Assembly: GCF_022844445.1 (NCBI RefSeq)
Contig: NZ_JALHLS010000004.1
Coordinates: forward strand, 124,001-188,000
Direction: 5' to 3'
DNA length: 64,000 nt
Origin: Hyphomonas sp.
Lineage (GTDB): Bacteria; Pseudomonadota; Alphaproteobacteria; Caulobacterales; Hyphomonadaceae
Part shown: one piece after another, positions 44,881-54,644 of the stretch
Position numbering within the stretch: position 1 is the stretch's first letter
Layout of the letters: every line of letters begins with the position of its first letter
The notes under the pieces: model-generated
Database searches by the model: none
What the model was told of the DNA's origin: nothing
The model's input: the letters and a program-made list of their open reading frames with translations, nothing else
Translations under genes and position numbers: made by a program

Positions 44881-47085
44881 GTGAGGGTGAACCGTTTGGC
44901 TTTCTGGTCCCAATACGCGCTGCTCGCCGGGTTCTCGGCCGTGTTGCCGCTCGCCGCACAGGCGCAGGACGCCTCTGCCGTTGCGGCCGCCCCCACGGCA
45001 GAAACCTCTGACGAACGCGTGGTTCTTGAGGCCGATACGGTCTACGAAATCGCTGCCGAGAACAGCATCGTTGCCGAAGGCAATGTTGAAGCCCTCTATC
45101 AGGGGCGCATCCTGCGCGCCGACAAGCTGATCTATAACCGCACAACTGAAAAAGTGCGCGCCATCGGCAATGTTGTGATCATCGACGTGGATGGCGCGCA
45201 GCAGTTCTCCGATGAAGCAGAAGTCGGCTCGAACCTGTCGGATGGCTACGCCATCGGCTTCTCCGCCCGCCTTGCGCAGGGCGCCACCGTCACCGCCAAT
45301 TCGGCCATTCGCAGTTCGGGCGGGTTCAACGCACTCGACCAGGTCGTCTACACGGCCTGCGAGATCTGTGAAGAAGACAAGACACCGACCTGGACGATCC
45401 GCGCCCGGCGCGCCGTTCTGGATCAGGAAAGCCAGATGATCTCCTACCGGGATGCGGTGGTCGAGATTGCCGGTGTTCCGGTCTTCTACCTGCCCTATCT
45501 CGCCCACCCCGATCCGACCTCGGACCGCCGCTCCGGCCTGCTGATCCCGGATGCCGGCCGCTCGTCGATGCTGGGCCTTTACTACAAGCAACCTTACTAC
45601 TGGGCGATCTCCGATTACTCGGACGTCACGATCTCCCCGATGTTCTCTTCCAACGTCAATCCGGTGGTCAATCTCGACTATCGCAAGCGTTTTTACTCCG
45701 GCGAAGTGCAGGTCAACACCAGCTTCACCCAGGAGCAGGACTTCGACAGCAGTGGCAACAAGTTCGGCGAGGACCTGCTGCGCGGGCACATCTACGCCAA
45801 CGGAGCCTTCGCGATCAGTCCGCAATGGAAATGGGGCTTTGCCGTCGAGCGCCAGTCGGATGACCTGTACGACCGCCGCTACAACATTGACGGCCAGAAC
45901 GCCAAGCGCGGCCTCTATTCCAACCAGCCTCGCCGCCTGCTCTCGCAGCTGTTCGCGGTCGGCCAGGGCGAAGACTACTACGCCGACGTGGCGCTGCTGA
46001 ACTTCCAGGGCCTGCGCGGCGTGGACGATGCTAACCAGCTGCCGGTCGTCTCACCCCTGCTCTACGCCGAACAGAACTGGGATCTCGGCAGCTATGGCTT
46101 TGCCAACGCGAAGGTCTCCTCCGCCATCCTGACCCGCGATGTAGGCGCCGACAGCCACCGGGTCAGCGCGGGCGGCGAATGGCGCAACTTCAACCTGCTG
46201 CCCGGCGGGGCGACCTTCGAACCGTTCGTGGAACTGCGCGGCGATTTCTATTCCCTCGACGAAGCCGTCAGCGGCAAGGACCAGGTGTCCCGCGCGGTCG
46301 GCAATGCCGGTGCGAAGCTCGCCTATCCGATGGTGCGTCCGGGCAAGACCGTGGACGTGATGCTGGAGCCAGCAGTGATGGCTGCCTGGGGCTTCTCCAA
46401 CGCCAACGATCCGGCCATCCCGGTCGAGGACAGCCAGCTCTACGAGTTTGACGAGTCGTCCCTGTTTGAGGCCAACGGCTTCGGCAATTACGACCTCTAT
46501 GAAGGCGACGGCAAACTGTCGGCCGGCCTCACGGCCCGCGCCCTTTGGAAGAACGGCACCGAGCTCAGCACCACCGTTGGCCGACGCTGGCGGTCGCGCG
46601 CCGATGACACGTTCGATGTGGCCTCCAACCTCGACGGCAAGAAATCGGACTGGGTAGCCTCGGCCTCGCTGGACCTTGGCCGCAACCTGAACCTGTCGAG
46701 CCGCCTGCGCCTCGACGACAAGGACTTCGCCCTCAACCGCCTCGACCTTAGAGCCTCGACGTCATTCGACCGGTTCCGGGCCGTGGCGCAGTACTACAAG
46801 ATCGATTCGCGGATCAGCCCCCTCGGCACCGCGGACGAAGGCATCTACATCCAGGGCGAAGTTCAGGTCTCCGACTCGTATTCGATCATCTTCGGCCAGC
46901 TGCGCGACATCAGCCAGGCCCTTGATGCGCGCCGCGACATCGGCATTGCCTATTCCGACGACTGTTCGCGCTTCGAGCTGCTCTACAGCCGCAGCGAGCT
47001 GAGCGACCGTACCCTGGGGCCAACCGAGAACTTCCAGTTCCGCTTTACCTTGAAATCGCTCGGCAACTTCGGAAGCGGGCAATAG
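44881..47085 (+). CDS. lptD: LPS-assembly protein LptD
   Basis: LptD is the outer-membrane barrel that inserts LPS into the outer leaflet with LptE. The 734-residue protein has a signal peptide ending LPLAAQAQD, an OstA/LptA-like jellyroll (VVLEADTVYEIAAENSIVAE, then GNVEALYQGRILRADKLIYN), conserved YLPYLAHPDPTSDRRSGLL, and a large barrel ending RFTLKSLGNFGSGQ. The start is GTG at 44881 or possibly GTG at 44887. The cysteines TACEICEED may form the family disulfide. It leads the lptD-surA-pdxA-rsmA cluster. Confidence 0.94.
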   Translation: MRVNRLAFWSQYALLAGFSAVLPLAAQAQDASAVAAAPTAETSDERVVLEADTVYEIAAENSIVAEGNVEALYQGRILRADKLIYNRTTEKVRAIGNVVIIDVDGAQQFSDEAEVGSNLSDGYAIGFSARLAQGATVTANSAIRSSGGFNALDQVVYTACEICEEDKTPTWTIRARRAVLDQESQMISYRDAVVEIAGVPVFYLPYLAHPDPTSDRRSGLLIPDAGRSSMLGLYYKQPYYWAISDYSDVTISPMFSSNVNPVVNLDYRKRFYSGEVQVNTSFTQEQDFDSSGNKFGEDLLRGHIYANGAFAISPQWKWGFAVERQSDDLYDRRYNIDGQNAKRGLYSNQPRRLLSQLFAVGQGEDYYADVALLNFQGLRGVDDANQLPVVSPLLYAEQNWDLGSYGFANAKVSSAILTRDVGADSHRVSAGGEWRNFNLLPGGATFEPFVELRGDFYSLDEAVSGKDQVSRAVGNAGAKLAYPMVRPGKTVDVMLEPAVMAAWGFSNANDPAIPVEDSQLYEFDESSLFEANGFGNYDLYEGDGKLSAGLTARALWKNGTELSTTVGRRWRSRADDTFDVASNLDGKKSDWVASASLDLGRNLNLSSRLRLDDKDFALNRLDLRASTSFDRFRAVAQYYKIDSRISPLGTADEGIYIQGEVQVSDSYSIIFGQLRDISQALDARRDIGIAYSDDCSRFELLYSRSELSDRTLGPTENFQFRFTLKSLGNFGSGQ

Positions 47086-47086
47086 A

Positions 47087-47160
47087 ATTGACGCAAACGT
47101 CAATCCGGCCTGAAAACTGCAAGAATTCATCGCCTACTGTGCTGCCGCGTTGCGCGGCAG
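47087..47160. repeat. Two perfect inverted repeats between lptD and surA
   Basis: ATTGACG-CAAA-CGTCAAT (47087-47104) begins one base after the lptD stop. CTGCCGCG-TTG-CGCGGCAG (47142-47160) lies 70 bases before surA. Neither has a T-run, so termination is doubtful. They could be an RNA-processing or regulatory element between the two genes. Confidence 0.55.
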
Positions 47161-47229
47161 GCCGGGATTTGTATGGTCTGGGCGAAGCATTATAGGGGTC
47201 TGCGCTGCAGCATCCCGCGGAGGAATTGT

Positions 47230-48468
47230 ATGGTTCGTGCAGTCTTGATGGCAGCCCTCGTGGCCCTGAGCGCCCCCTCTGCCCTGGCTCAGGCAGCGGC
47301 AGAAGACAACCGTCTCCAGCTGGAAGGCATTGCCGCCATCGTTAACGACAAGCCGATTTCCTACTCCGACGTGCGCCAGCGCGCCCGCCTCCTGCTGCTG
47401 ACGCTGGGCCGGGGCGAGCCATCGCCCGAGCAGATCCAGCAGATCACCGGCCAGGCGCTGGAACAGCTGATCGACGAACGCCTGCAGCTTGACCGTGTGG
47501 CGGAATATGAAGTGGAAGTTGATCCGCGTGAAATCGACGCCGAACTCAGCGACATGGCCGCCGAAAGCGGCATTGGCGCGGACGGCCTGCGCCAGCAACT
47601 GCTCACCGCCGGGGTGAACCCGGTGAGCCTGGAAGAACAGATCCGCGCCGATATTGCATGGAACCGCTTGATGAGTGGCCTGTTCGGCTCGCGCATCCGG
47701 ATTTCCGACAACCAGGTCGAAGACCAGCTGAGCCGCATGCGCGCTGCCATGAAGACCACGCAGTACCGCGTCGCCGAAATCTTCCTCTACGCCCCCGACG
47801 CAGCGACCCGTCCGGAGGCCCTGAAAGCCGCCGAGTCGATCATCCAGCAGCTGCAGCAGGGTGCGGACTTCCGCATTGCCGCGCAACGCATCTCGTCAGC
47901 GCCGACGGCGGCGACCGGCGGCGACATGGGCTGGGTGTCGGCGGATGACCTCTCCCCGGCGCTCTCCGCAGCCGTGACCGGCGCAACCGTTCCGTCCCTG
48001 TTGCCACCCGTCCAGGTCGAGAATGGCATCTACATCCTTAACGTCACGGCCAAGCGCGAGCCGAGCCAGCCGACCACCAAGGTCGACCTGAAGCGCCTCG
48101 TCGCCACCGACGCCAAAGAAGCCACGCTCACCGAAGCCATGGGCCGCATCAAATCGTGCGACGATGTCCAGTCGGTCGCCAACTCCAAAAGCGAGCTGCG
48201 CGCGCAGGACCTTTTGGATATCGACGTTGTCGAACTCGGCGAAGAAGGCCGCGGCCTTGTGCTCGGCACCGCGGTCGGCTCGCCCACCGAAATCTTCGCT
48301 GTCGGCGGCGGGCTCGCCGTGATGTACGTCTGCCGGCGTCAGGACGGGGCCGAGGCCCTGCCTTCGAAGGAAGACATGAAAGGCTCGATCAAGGCGCGCG
48401 AGCTGAACATGATTTCGGAGCGCGAGCTACGCAACTCCCGCCGCGACGCCACCATCATTTACCGTTAA
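47230..48468 (+). CDS. surA: Periplasmic chaperone/peptidyl-prolyl isomerase SurA
   Basis: SurA escorts outer-membrane barrel proteins such as LptD. The 412-residue protein has a signal peptide (MVRAVLMAALVALSAPSALAQ), the SurA N-domain (GIAAIVNDKPISYSDVRQRA), a parvulin domain around YRVAEIFLYAP to GDMGWVSADDLSPAL, and a C-terminal return segment (ISERELRNSRRDATIIYR). The start at 47230 is supported by GGAGGA just upstream. lptD followed by surA and pdxA is a conserved order. Confidence 0.92.
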   Translation: MVRAVLMAALVALSAPSALAQAAAEDNRLQLEGIAAIVNDKPISYSDVRQRARLLLLTLGRGEPSPEQIQQITGQALEQLIDERLQLDRVAEYEVEVDPREIDAELSDMAAESGIGADGLRQQLLTAGVNPVSLEEQIRADIAWNRLMSGLFGSRIRISDNQVEDQLSRMRAAMKTTQYRVAEIFLYAPDAATRPEALKAAESIIQQLQQGADFRIAAQRISSAPTAATGGDMGWVSADDLSPALSAAVTGATVPSLLPPVQVENGIYILNVTAKREPSQPTTKVDLKRLVATDAKEATLTEAMGRIKSCDDVQSVANSKSELRAQDLLDIDVVELGEEGRGLVLGTAVGSPTEIFAVGGGLAVMYVCRRQDGAEALPSKEDMKGSIKARELNMISERELRNSRRDATIIYR

Positions 48469-48518
48469 CGGCAACGAACGCGCTTGCCTGACGGGCCAAT
48501 TGGCGCGACATCGCGGGC

Positions 48519-49523
48519 GTGAGCAGACCTGCCCTTCCCCCTCTGGCCCTGACGATGGGCGATCCCGCCGGCTGCGGCCCTGCGATCTCGGCGGCCGCCT
48601 GGGCGGCCCTGCGCCATGATCCGGCCCTTGCCTTTTACCTGATTGGCGCCCCGCATCTGATTTCCGGCGTGCCGACGCGGACGATCTCATCGCCCGCGGA
48701 TGCCGCAGACGTGTTTCCCGAGGCCCTGCCCATCCTCAGGCTAGACGACGTTCCATCGGTTGCGCCCGGCAAACCGGACAAGGCAGCCGCCCCCGGCATC
48801 GTGCGCGCCATCGAACTTGCCGTCGCCGATGCGCTGGCCGGCCGCGCCTCCGGTGTCGTGACCAACCCGATCAACAAGGCGCTGCTCTATTCGACAGGCT
48901 TCCGCTTTCCGGGTCATACGGAATTTGTGGCGCACCTGTGTGAGGCAGCGGGCCAGGCCGCAAACCCCGTGATGATGCTCACCGGCGGTGGCCTGCGCGT
49001 TGCGCTCGCCACCATCCACATGCCGCTGCGCGACGTACCCGGCGTTCTGGGCGACGGGCGGCTCGAGCGCATCGCGCGCGTCGTGCACAACTCGCTCGTC
49101 CACGAGTTTGGCATCGCCGCTCCCCGCATTGCCTTCACTGGCCTCAACCCCCATGCAGGCGAAGGCGGCAGCATCGGGCGCGAGGAAATCGAGATCATCA
49201 ATCCGGCCTCGGATCGTCTGCAGGCGGAGGGTATTTTCGTCTCGCATGCCCGCCCCGGCGATACCGTGTTCGCCGAAGCGCTGTCCGGCGCGTGGGACGC
49301 CGTGATTGCAATGACCCACGACCAAGGCCTCATTCCGGTCAAGACGCTCGATATGTGGGGCGGCGTGAATTCCACGCTCGGCCTGCCCATTGTGCGCACC
49401 AGCCCCGACCATGGCACCGCCTATGACGCAGCCGCCGCTGCTACCTGCAAGCCTGACAGCCTGATCGCCGCCCTCCGCCTCGCGGCGACCTTCGCCGCCA
49501 ACCGCCAGAAAGCCGCCGCATGA
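48519..49523 (+). CDS. pdxA: 4-hydroxythreonine-4-phosphate dehydrogenase
   Basis: PdxA acts in pyridoxal phosphate synthesis from erythrose 4-phosphate. The 334-residue protein has LTMGDPAGCGPAISAAAWAA, VTNPINKALLYSTGFRFPGH-TEFVAHLC with a metal-binding histidine, and FTGLNPHAGEGGSIGREE carrying another. The start is GTG at 48519. It overlaps rsmA by 4 bases. Confidence 0.95.
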   Translation: MSRPALPPLALTMGDPAGCGPAISAAAWAALRHDPALAFYLIGAPHLISGVPTRTISSPADAADVFPEALPILRLDDVPSVAPGKPDKAAAPGIVRAIELAVADALAGRASGVVTNPINKALLYSTGFRFPGHTEFVAHLCEAAGQAANPVMMLTGGGLRVALATIHMPLRDVPGVLGDGRLERIARVVHNSLVHEFGIAAPRIAFTGLNPHAGEGGSIGREEIEIINPASDRLQAEGIFVSHARPGDTVFAEALSGAWDAVIAMTHDQGLIPVKTLDMWGGVNSTLGLPIVRTSPDHGTAYDAAAAATCKPDSLIAALRLAATFAANRQKAAA

Positions 49524-50350
49524 GCGACGATCATATCCCGCTGACCGACGCCCCCGCCCGCAAGTCTCTGGGCCAGCATTTCCTGTTCGATCCCTCGATC
49601 CTGAAACGCGCCGCCAATGCTGCGGGCTCGCCCAGAGGCCGCACTGTTATCGAAGTCGGCCCCGGCCCCGGCGGACTGACCCGCGCCATCCTCAACGAAG
49701 ACCCGGCAAAACTGATCGTGGTCGAAACCGATCCACGCTTTTCCGAAGCGCTGCTCGATTGGCCAGAAGCAAAAAGCGGCCAGATGGTCGTGATCGCCAA
49801 GGATGCCCGCAAGGTGCGTTGGGAAAAGGTATTGGACGAGGCTGGCGCCGCCGGCCCGGCCATGATCATCGCCAACCTTCCGTATAATGTCGGCACGCCC
49901 CTGCTGGTCGACTGGCTGAAAGCGGGCGACTGGCGCGGCGAGATGGCGCTTATGTTCCAGAAGGAAGTCGCTGAGCGGATCTGCGCTAAGGCCGACACGG
50001 ACGCCTACGGACGCCTGGCCGTGCTCGCGCAGGCCGTCACCCGGCCCTACATTTCCTTCACCCTGCCGCCGGGCGCCTTCCGTCCGCCGCCGAAGGTTGA
50101 CAGCGCGGTCGCCGTGTTCGATCCGCTGCCGCCGGAGAAGCGCTTCGCGCATATCGAACTGCTCGAACAGATCGCCGGCGCAGCCTTCGGCCAGCGCCGC
50201 AAGATGCTACGGGCCGCGCTGAAGCCCTTCGCGAAGAAGCGCGGCATGAAGGCGGAGGATTGGCTGGCTGACTGCGGCATCGATCCGACCGCGCGGGCAG
50301 AAACGCTGACGCAGGCCGAATTCCGCAAGCTGGCAGAAAGCCTCGCCTAG
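49520..50350 (+). CDS. rsmA: 16S rRNA (A1518/A1519) dimethyltransferase
   Basis: RsmA (KsgA) dimethylates two adenines near the 3' end of 16S rRNA; loss gives kasugamycin resistance. The 276-residue protein contains KSLGQHFLFDPSILKR, the SAM site VIEVGPGPGGLTRAIL, and the catalytic IIANLPYNVGTPLL. It is translationally coupled to pdxA. Its stop codon shares the palindrome CTAG with the stop of the convergent gmk. Confidence 0.96.
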   Translation: MSDDHIPLTDAPARKSLGQHFLFDPSILKRAANAAGSPRGRTVIEVGPGPGGLTRAILNEDPAKLIVVETDPRFSEALLDWPEAKSGQMVVIAKDARKVRWEKVLDEAGAAGPAMIIANLPYNVGTPLLVDWLKAGDWRGEMALMFQKEVAERICAKADTDAYGRLAVLAQAVTRPYISFTLPPGAFRPPPKVDSAVAVFDPLPPEKRFAHIELLEQIAGAAFGQRRKMLRAALKPFAKKRGMKAEDWLADCGIDPTARAETLTQAEFRKLAESLA

Positions 50351-51000
50351 CCCTCGCCGAGCAGCATACGGACATGGTCCTCGAGGTCCAGCTGGCGCAA
50401 CCGCTTCAGCCGTTCGACGAGCAGGATGCGCTTAAGGCGCTGGTAGGCGGCCTTCAACTCATCATTCACGACGACATAGTCATACCGGCGCCAATGCATG
50501 ATCTCGCGCTTGGCATCTTCCATCCGGCGCGCGACCAGTTGATCCGTAGACCCCGCCCGGCCCGCAAGACGCGCCTTCAGCGCGTCGATGCTCGGCGGGA
50601 GAATAAACACCGAGACGACATCGTTCGGCATCTGGTCATGAAGCGCGTCGGCGCCCTGCCAGTCGACATCGAACAACACGTCCTCGCCCGCCTCGAGCCG
50701 CGCGACCGTGTCGGCCTTCGGCGTTCCGTAATACTTGTCGAACACGAAGGCCCATTCAAGGAACTCGCCGCGTGCGATCATGTCCTTGAACTGGTCCGGT
50801 GTGCGGAAATGGTAATCCTTGCCGTCAGTCTCGCCCGGCCGTGGCGGGCGGGTGGTGGCCGAGACTGACAGTTTAACGTCGGTGAACTCTTCCAGCAGCA
50901 TCTTCGACAGCGTTGTCTTGCCGGCGCCCGACGGGCTCGACAGCACCAGCATCAGCCCGCGCCGGCGGCCATGGTCCTTCGGGTGTCCGCTATTCGACAT
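50347..51000 (-). CDS. gmk: Guanylate kinase
   Basis: Gmk phosphorylates GMP to GDP. The 217-residue protein has the P-loop LSSPSGAGKTTLSKMLL, SVSATTRPPRPGETDGKDYH and LFDVDWQGADALHDQ. Length is normal. It overlaps yicC by 11 bases and ends the fabD-fabG-acpP-fabF-mltG-yicC-gmk run of minus-strand genes. Confidence 0.97.
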   Translation of the reverse strand: MSNSGHPKDHGRRRGLMLVLSSPSGAGKTTLSKMLLEEFTDVKLSVSATTRPPRPGETDGKDYHFRTPDQFKDMIARGEFLEWAFVFDKYYGTPKADTVARLEAGEDVLFDVDWQGADALHDQMPNDVVSVFILPPSIDALKARLAGRAGSTDQLVARRMEDAKREIMHWRRYDYVVVNDELKAAYQRLKRILLVERLKRLRQLDLEDHVRMLLGEG

Positions 51001-51877
51001 TGGCCGCCTGCTCCTTGAACTGGTCGATCACTCCTTTGAGGCTGAGTCCCGCATTCGTCAAATCAAGGCTCGCCGACTTCGAGCAGAGTGTGTTCGCCTC
51101 GCGGTTTAGCTCCTGCGCCAGGAAGTCGATCTTTCGCCCTGCAGGCGATCCGGCCTTCAGCAGGTCGCGGCCGGATTTCACATGCGCGCCCAGCCGGTCG
51201 AGTTCTTCACGCACATCCGCGCGGGCTGCCGACAGCGCCGCCTCAGCCGCAAAGCGCTCGGCATCAACCCGGCCTTCGCGGTCGAGGTCTTCCAGCTGCT
51301 TCACCAGTTTCGCCTTGATCAGACCGGGCTGCGTCTCCGCAACCTTCGCAGCGACAGCGGAGAGTCTTTCGATTTCATCGAGATGGCCGGACAGCACCGC
51401 CAGCAGCGTCGCGCCTTCCGCCCGGCGGCCTTCTGCCAGCTGTTCCATCGCCCGTTTCGCGCCCGCGCTCAGCACCGCCATGGCCGCCGCGTCCGAGCCA
51501 AGGTCGCGCAGCGAGGAACTGCCCGTCTCCACCACGCCCTTCAGCGTCATCAGCGTCGCCACCGCTTCCGGAGTCAGATCGGTGCCGAGCGCCTTGCGGG
51601 CAGCATCCGCCAAGGTGGCGAGCAGCGTATGGTCGATCACCACGCCGCCGGTACCGCTCGCCAGGTCGATCCTCAGACTGACCTGCAGCGACCCACGATT
51701 GAACCGCTCCGTCGCCATTGCCTTTACTTCGCGCTCCAGCGCATCAAAACCCGGCGGGTAGTTGACGCGCACGTCCAGCGAACGGCCGTTGACGCTCTTG
51801 GCCTCCCAGGCCCAGGCGCCCCAGCTTTCCTCCCCCGTGACCCGCGCGAAGCCGGTCATCCCCGAAAGTGTTCCCAT
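50990..51877 (-). CDS. yicC: YicC-family endoribonuclease-like protein
   Basis: The 295-residue protein has the YicC hallmarks: MTGFARVTGEESWGAWAWEA-KSVNGRSLDVRV at the N-terminus, and at the C-terminus DFLAQELNREANTLCSKSAS with SLKGVIDQFKEQAANVE. YicC homologues have been linked to RNA turnover and are usually encoded next to gmk, as here. The start overlaps the mltG stop by one base (TGATG). Confidence 0.93.
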   Translation of the reverse strand: MGTLSGMTGFARVTGEESWGAWAWEAKSVNGRSLDVRVNYPPGFDALEREVKAMATERFNRGSLQVSLRIDLASGTGGVVIDHTLLATLADAARKALGTDLTPEAVATLMTLKGVVETGSSSLRDLGSDAAAMAVLSAGAKRAMEQLAEGRRAEGATLLAVLSGHLDEIERLSAVAAKVAETQPGLIKAKLVKQLEDLDREGRVDAERFAAEAALSAARADVREELDRLGAHVKSGRDLLKAGSPAGRKIDFLAQELNREANTLCSKSASLDLTNAGLSLKGVIDQFKEQAANVE

Positions 51878-52902
51878 CAGTTGGCCCGCTCACGCGCAAT
51901 TTCCTGGCGCTCGTAGGCGCGGTAGGCGGCCACATTGCGCTCGTGTTCCGCATTGGTCTTCGCGAACAGGTGGCCGCCCTTACCGTCGGCCACAAAGAAA
52001 ACATACTCCGTCTCCGGAGGATCGAGCACGGCGCGGATGGCGTCGGCGCCCGGATTGCAGATCGGCGTCTTTGGCAGGCCGTCGACCTGGTAGGTGTTCC
52101 ATTCTGTATGTCGGTCGATCTCTGACCGGTAGAGCGTGCGGCGCTGGCCGGCCTTGTTGTAGAGTGGCTCGCCCTTCGAGATGCCGTAGATGATCGTCGG
52201 ATCACTCTGCAGACGCATGCCGCGCTTGAGACGCGTCGTGAACAGCGCAGCGATCTCAGGGCGCTCGTCAGCGCGCCCGGTTTCCTTCTCCACCACAGAG
52301 GCGAGGATCACCGCCTCATACGGCGTCTCGATGGGCAGGCCCTCCTGCCGCGTCGGCCAGAGTTCAGCGAGCAGGTCCGCCTGCGCCTTCTCCATTTTTT
52401 CAATCAATTGGATGCGCGTCATGCCGCGGTGGAACATGTAGGTATCCGGCAACAGCGTGCCTTCTTCGGGCAGCACCTCCGGCATGTCGCCTTCAAGCAG
52501 CTTGTCTTTCTCGATAATGCGCAGGAGCTGCGCCGTAGTACGCCCCTCCGGCAGCGTGATCTTGTGCAGAAGAGAGCGGCCTTCGATCAGTATGCTGAGC
52601 ACCTGATTGACGCTTGCGCCCTTGTCGATGATGTACTCGCCGGTCTTGATGTCAAGTTCGGTGCCGTCGATCCGGGACTTGAGGCGCATCAGCCGCGCGT
52701 CCTTGATCACGCCGTCCGCCTCCAGCCGCGCCGCCACCGAAGCGAGCGATTCTCCCGGAGCGACCTCGATGACGGTTTCCTCCGTGAGCGGACCCGGCGC
52801 CGTCAATTCGTTATTGTACCATACCCAACCGGCACCCGCGCCAGCTGCCGCCAGGAAGGCGAGCATCAACATCCAGACAAACAGGGTTTTCAGGAATCGC
52901 AT
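51877..52902 (-). CDS. mltG: Endolytic murein transglycosylase MltG
   Basis: MltG cuts nascent glycan strands and ends their elongation. The 341-residue protein has a single N-terminal membrane anchor (LFVWMLMLAFLAAAGAGAGW), a LysM-like segment, and the catalytic YceG domain with the essential glutamate E205 in ASVVEKETGR and RMRLQSDPTIIYGI. It lies in the fab-mltG-yicC-gmk cluster typical of alphaproteobacteria, 95 bp after fabF. Confidence 0.95.
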   Translation of the reverse strand: MRFLKTLFVWMLMLAFLAAAGAGAGWVWYNNELTAPGPLTEETVIEVAPGESLASVAARLEADGVIKDARLMRLKSRIDGTELDIKTGEYIIDKGASVNQVLSILIEGRSLLHKITLPEGRTTAQLLRIIEKDKLLEGDMPEVLPEEGTLLPDTYMFHRGMTRIQLIEKMEKAQADLLAELWPTRQEGLPIETPYEAVILASVVEKETGRADERPEIAALFTTRLKRGMRLQSDPTIIYGISKGEPLYNKAGQRRTLYRSEIDRHTEWNTYQVDGLPKTPICNPGADAIRAVLDPPETEYVFFVADGKGGHLFAKTNAEHERNVAAYRAYERQEIARERAN

Positions 52903-52997
52903 GAGGGCCTCATTCGACGGACACTATGTCTCTAATACCGTGCCCGCCCCGGCCCGGAAATCAATTGTCACAGTGTAGCCTGGCAGCGCAGCGCCCG

Positions 52998-54284
52998 TCA
53001 GGTGACTTCGCGGAGAATCAACGACGCGTTGGTGCCGCCGAAGCCGAAGCTGTTCGACATCGCCGCGCGCACCCGGCCCTTCTTGGCCTTGTGCGGGATG
53101 AGATCGATCACTGTCTCGAAACTCGGATTGTCGAGGTTCAGGGTCGGCGGCATGATCTGGTCACGGATGGCCAGGGCGCAGAACGCCGCCTCAATCGCGC
53201 CGGCCGCGCCGAGCAGGTGCCCGACAGCCGATTTGGTCGAGGACATCGACAGGTTCTTTGCATGCTCGCCGAACGCGCGCTCGACCGCACCGGCCTCGCC
53301 TTCGTCGCCCTTCGGCGTCGAGGTGCCGTGAGCGTTGACGTAATCGATCTCGGCCGGGTCCATGCCCGAATTCTTCAAGGCCATCTTCATGGCACGGAAG
53401 CCGCCCTCGGCGCCTTCAGCCGGCGCGGTAATGTGGTAGGCATCGCCCGTCAGGCCGTAGCCCGCCACTTCGGCGTAGATCTTCGCGCCGCGCTTCTTTG
53501 CGTGCTCGTATTCTTCGAGCACCAGCACGGCCGCGCCTTCGCCCATGACGAAACCGTCACGGTCTTTATCGTATGGACGCGAGGCTTTCTGCGGCGTGTC
53601 ATTGAAGCTCGTCGACATGGCCTTGGCCGCGCAGAACCCTGCGATGCCCAGCTTGCCGATCACCGCTTCCGCGCCGCCGGCCACCATCACGTCGGCATCG
53701 CCGTACTTGATCAGCCGTGCCGAGTCGCCGATCGCGTGCGCGCCGGTGGCGCAGGCGGTGACGACCGAATGGTTCGGCCCCTTCAGTCCATGACGGATCG
53801 AGACCTGGCCAGAGGCGAGGTTGATCAGCGATGCGGGAATGAAGAACGGGCTGACCTTACGGGGGCCCTGTTCGTGCAGGATGATTGAGGTCTCGTAGAT
53901 GGTCTCGAGGCCGCCGATACCTGAGCCGATCAGGACGCCTGTACGTTCCTGGTCTTCATCCGTTTCCGGTTTCCAGCTGGCATCCTCGAGGGCTTCTTCG
54001 GCCGCCGCCATCGCGTACACGACGAACTCATCGGTTCGCCGCCGCTCTTTGGCTGACATGTACTTCTCGGGATCGAAGGCATGGGCATCGCCCGTGCCGC
54101 CGCCGCGTCCGGAGACATACGGCACCTGGAAAGCAATTTTGCAGGGAAGGTCCGACGCATCGAAATTGTCGATGGGGCCTGCACCAGACTTGCCGGCAAT
54201 AAGGCGTTCCCAAGTGGCTTCGCGTCCCATCGCAAGAGGGGACACGATACCAATACCAGTGATGACGACGCGGCGTTCAGACAT
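52998..54284 (-). CDS. fabF: Beta-ketoacyl-ACP synthase II
   Basis: FabF elongates acyl-ACP with malonyl-ACP. The 428-residue protein has the active-site cysteine C178 in VVTACATGAHAIG and the two histidines in VNAHGTSTPKGDEGEA and KSAVGHLLGAAGAIEA. The ATG at 54284 (MSERRVVITG) is preferred to a TTG three codons upstream. It lies 14 bp downstream of acpP. Confidence 0.97.
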   Translation of the reverse strand: MSERRVVITGIGIVSPLAMGREATWERLIAGKSGAGPIDNFDASDLPCKIAFQVPYVSGRGGGTGDAHAFDPEKYMSAKERRRTDEFVVYAMAAAEEALEDASWKPETDEDQERTGVLIGSGIGGLETIYETSIILHEQGPRKVSPFFIPASLINLASGQVSIRHGLKGPNHSVVTACATGAHAIGDSARLIKYGDADVMVAGGAEAVIGKLGIAGFCAAKAMSTSFNDTPQKASRPYDKDRDGFVMGEGAAVLVLEEYEHAKKRGAKIYAEVAGYGLTGDAYHITAPAEGAEGGFRAMKMALKNSGMDPAEIDYVNAHGTSTPKGDEGEAGAVERAFGEHAKNLSMSSTKSAVGHLLGAAGAIEAAFCALAIRDQIMPPTLNLDNPSFETVIDLIPHKAKKGRVRAAMSNSFGFGGTNASLILREVT

Positions 54285-54298
54285 CGCGGACAAGGCGC

Positions 54299-54532
54299 CT
54301 AGATATGCGCCTTGATGTGCGTCACGGCGTCGCCGACCGAGCGGATCGACTCCTGGACATCATCAGGGATCTCGATGTTGAATTCTTCTTCGAAGGCCAT
54401 GACCAGCTCGACGAGGTCGAGCGAGTCAGCGCCGAGGTCGTCGATGAAGCTTGCGCCCTCAACCACTTTGTCCGCTTCGACGTCGAGGTTTTCGACAACG
54501 ATTTTCTTCACGCGTTCAAGAACGTCAGACAT
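54299..54532 (-). CDS. acpP: Acyl carrier protein
   Basis: The 77-residue carrier has the phosphopantetheine serine S37 in [20 protein letters not shown], the exact family motif. It is acidic and of standard length. It lies 112 bp downstream of fabG and 14 bp upstream of fabF; the longer gap on its 5' side may hold its own promoter, as acpP is usually expressed at a higher level than its neighbours. Confidence 0.98.
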   Translation of the reverse strand: MSDVLERVKKIVVENLDVEADKVVEGASFIDDLGADSLDLVELVMAFEEEFNIEIPDDVQESIRSVGDAVTHIKAHI

Positions 54533-54644
54533 GGATACCTCTCTAGATATGCCTGAATACCGGCTCGTTTCCGAACCATTGTGTTGCGCCTAGCACACAC
54601 TCCATTGCAGCGCCAAGCCCTTGTCTCAATAGGGGGCCTGCCCC

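Noticed and set aside
44287-45825. A 512-codon minus-strand frame across dprA and lptD
   Set aside because: Antisense to lptD and the dprA remnant; composition typical of a shadow.
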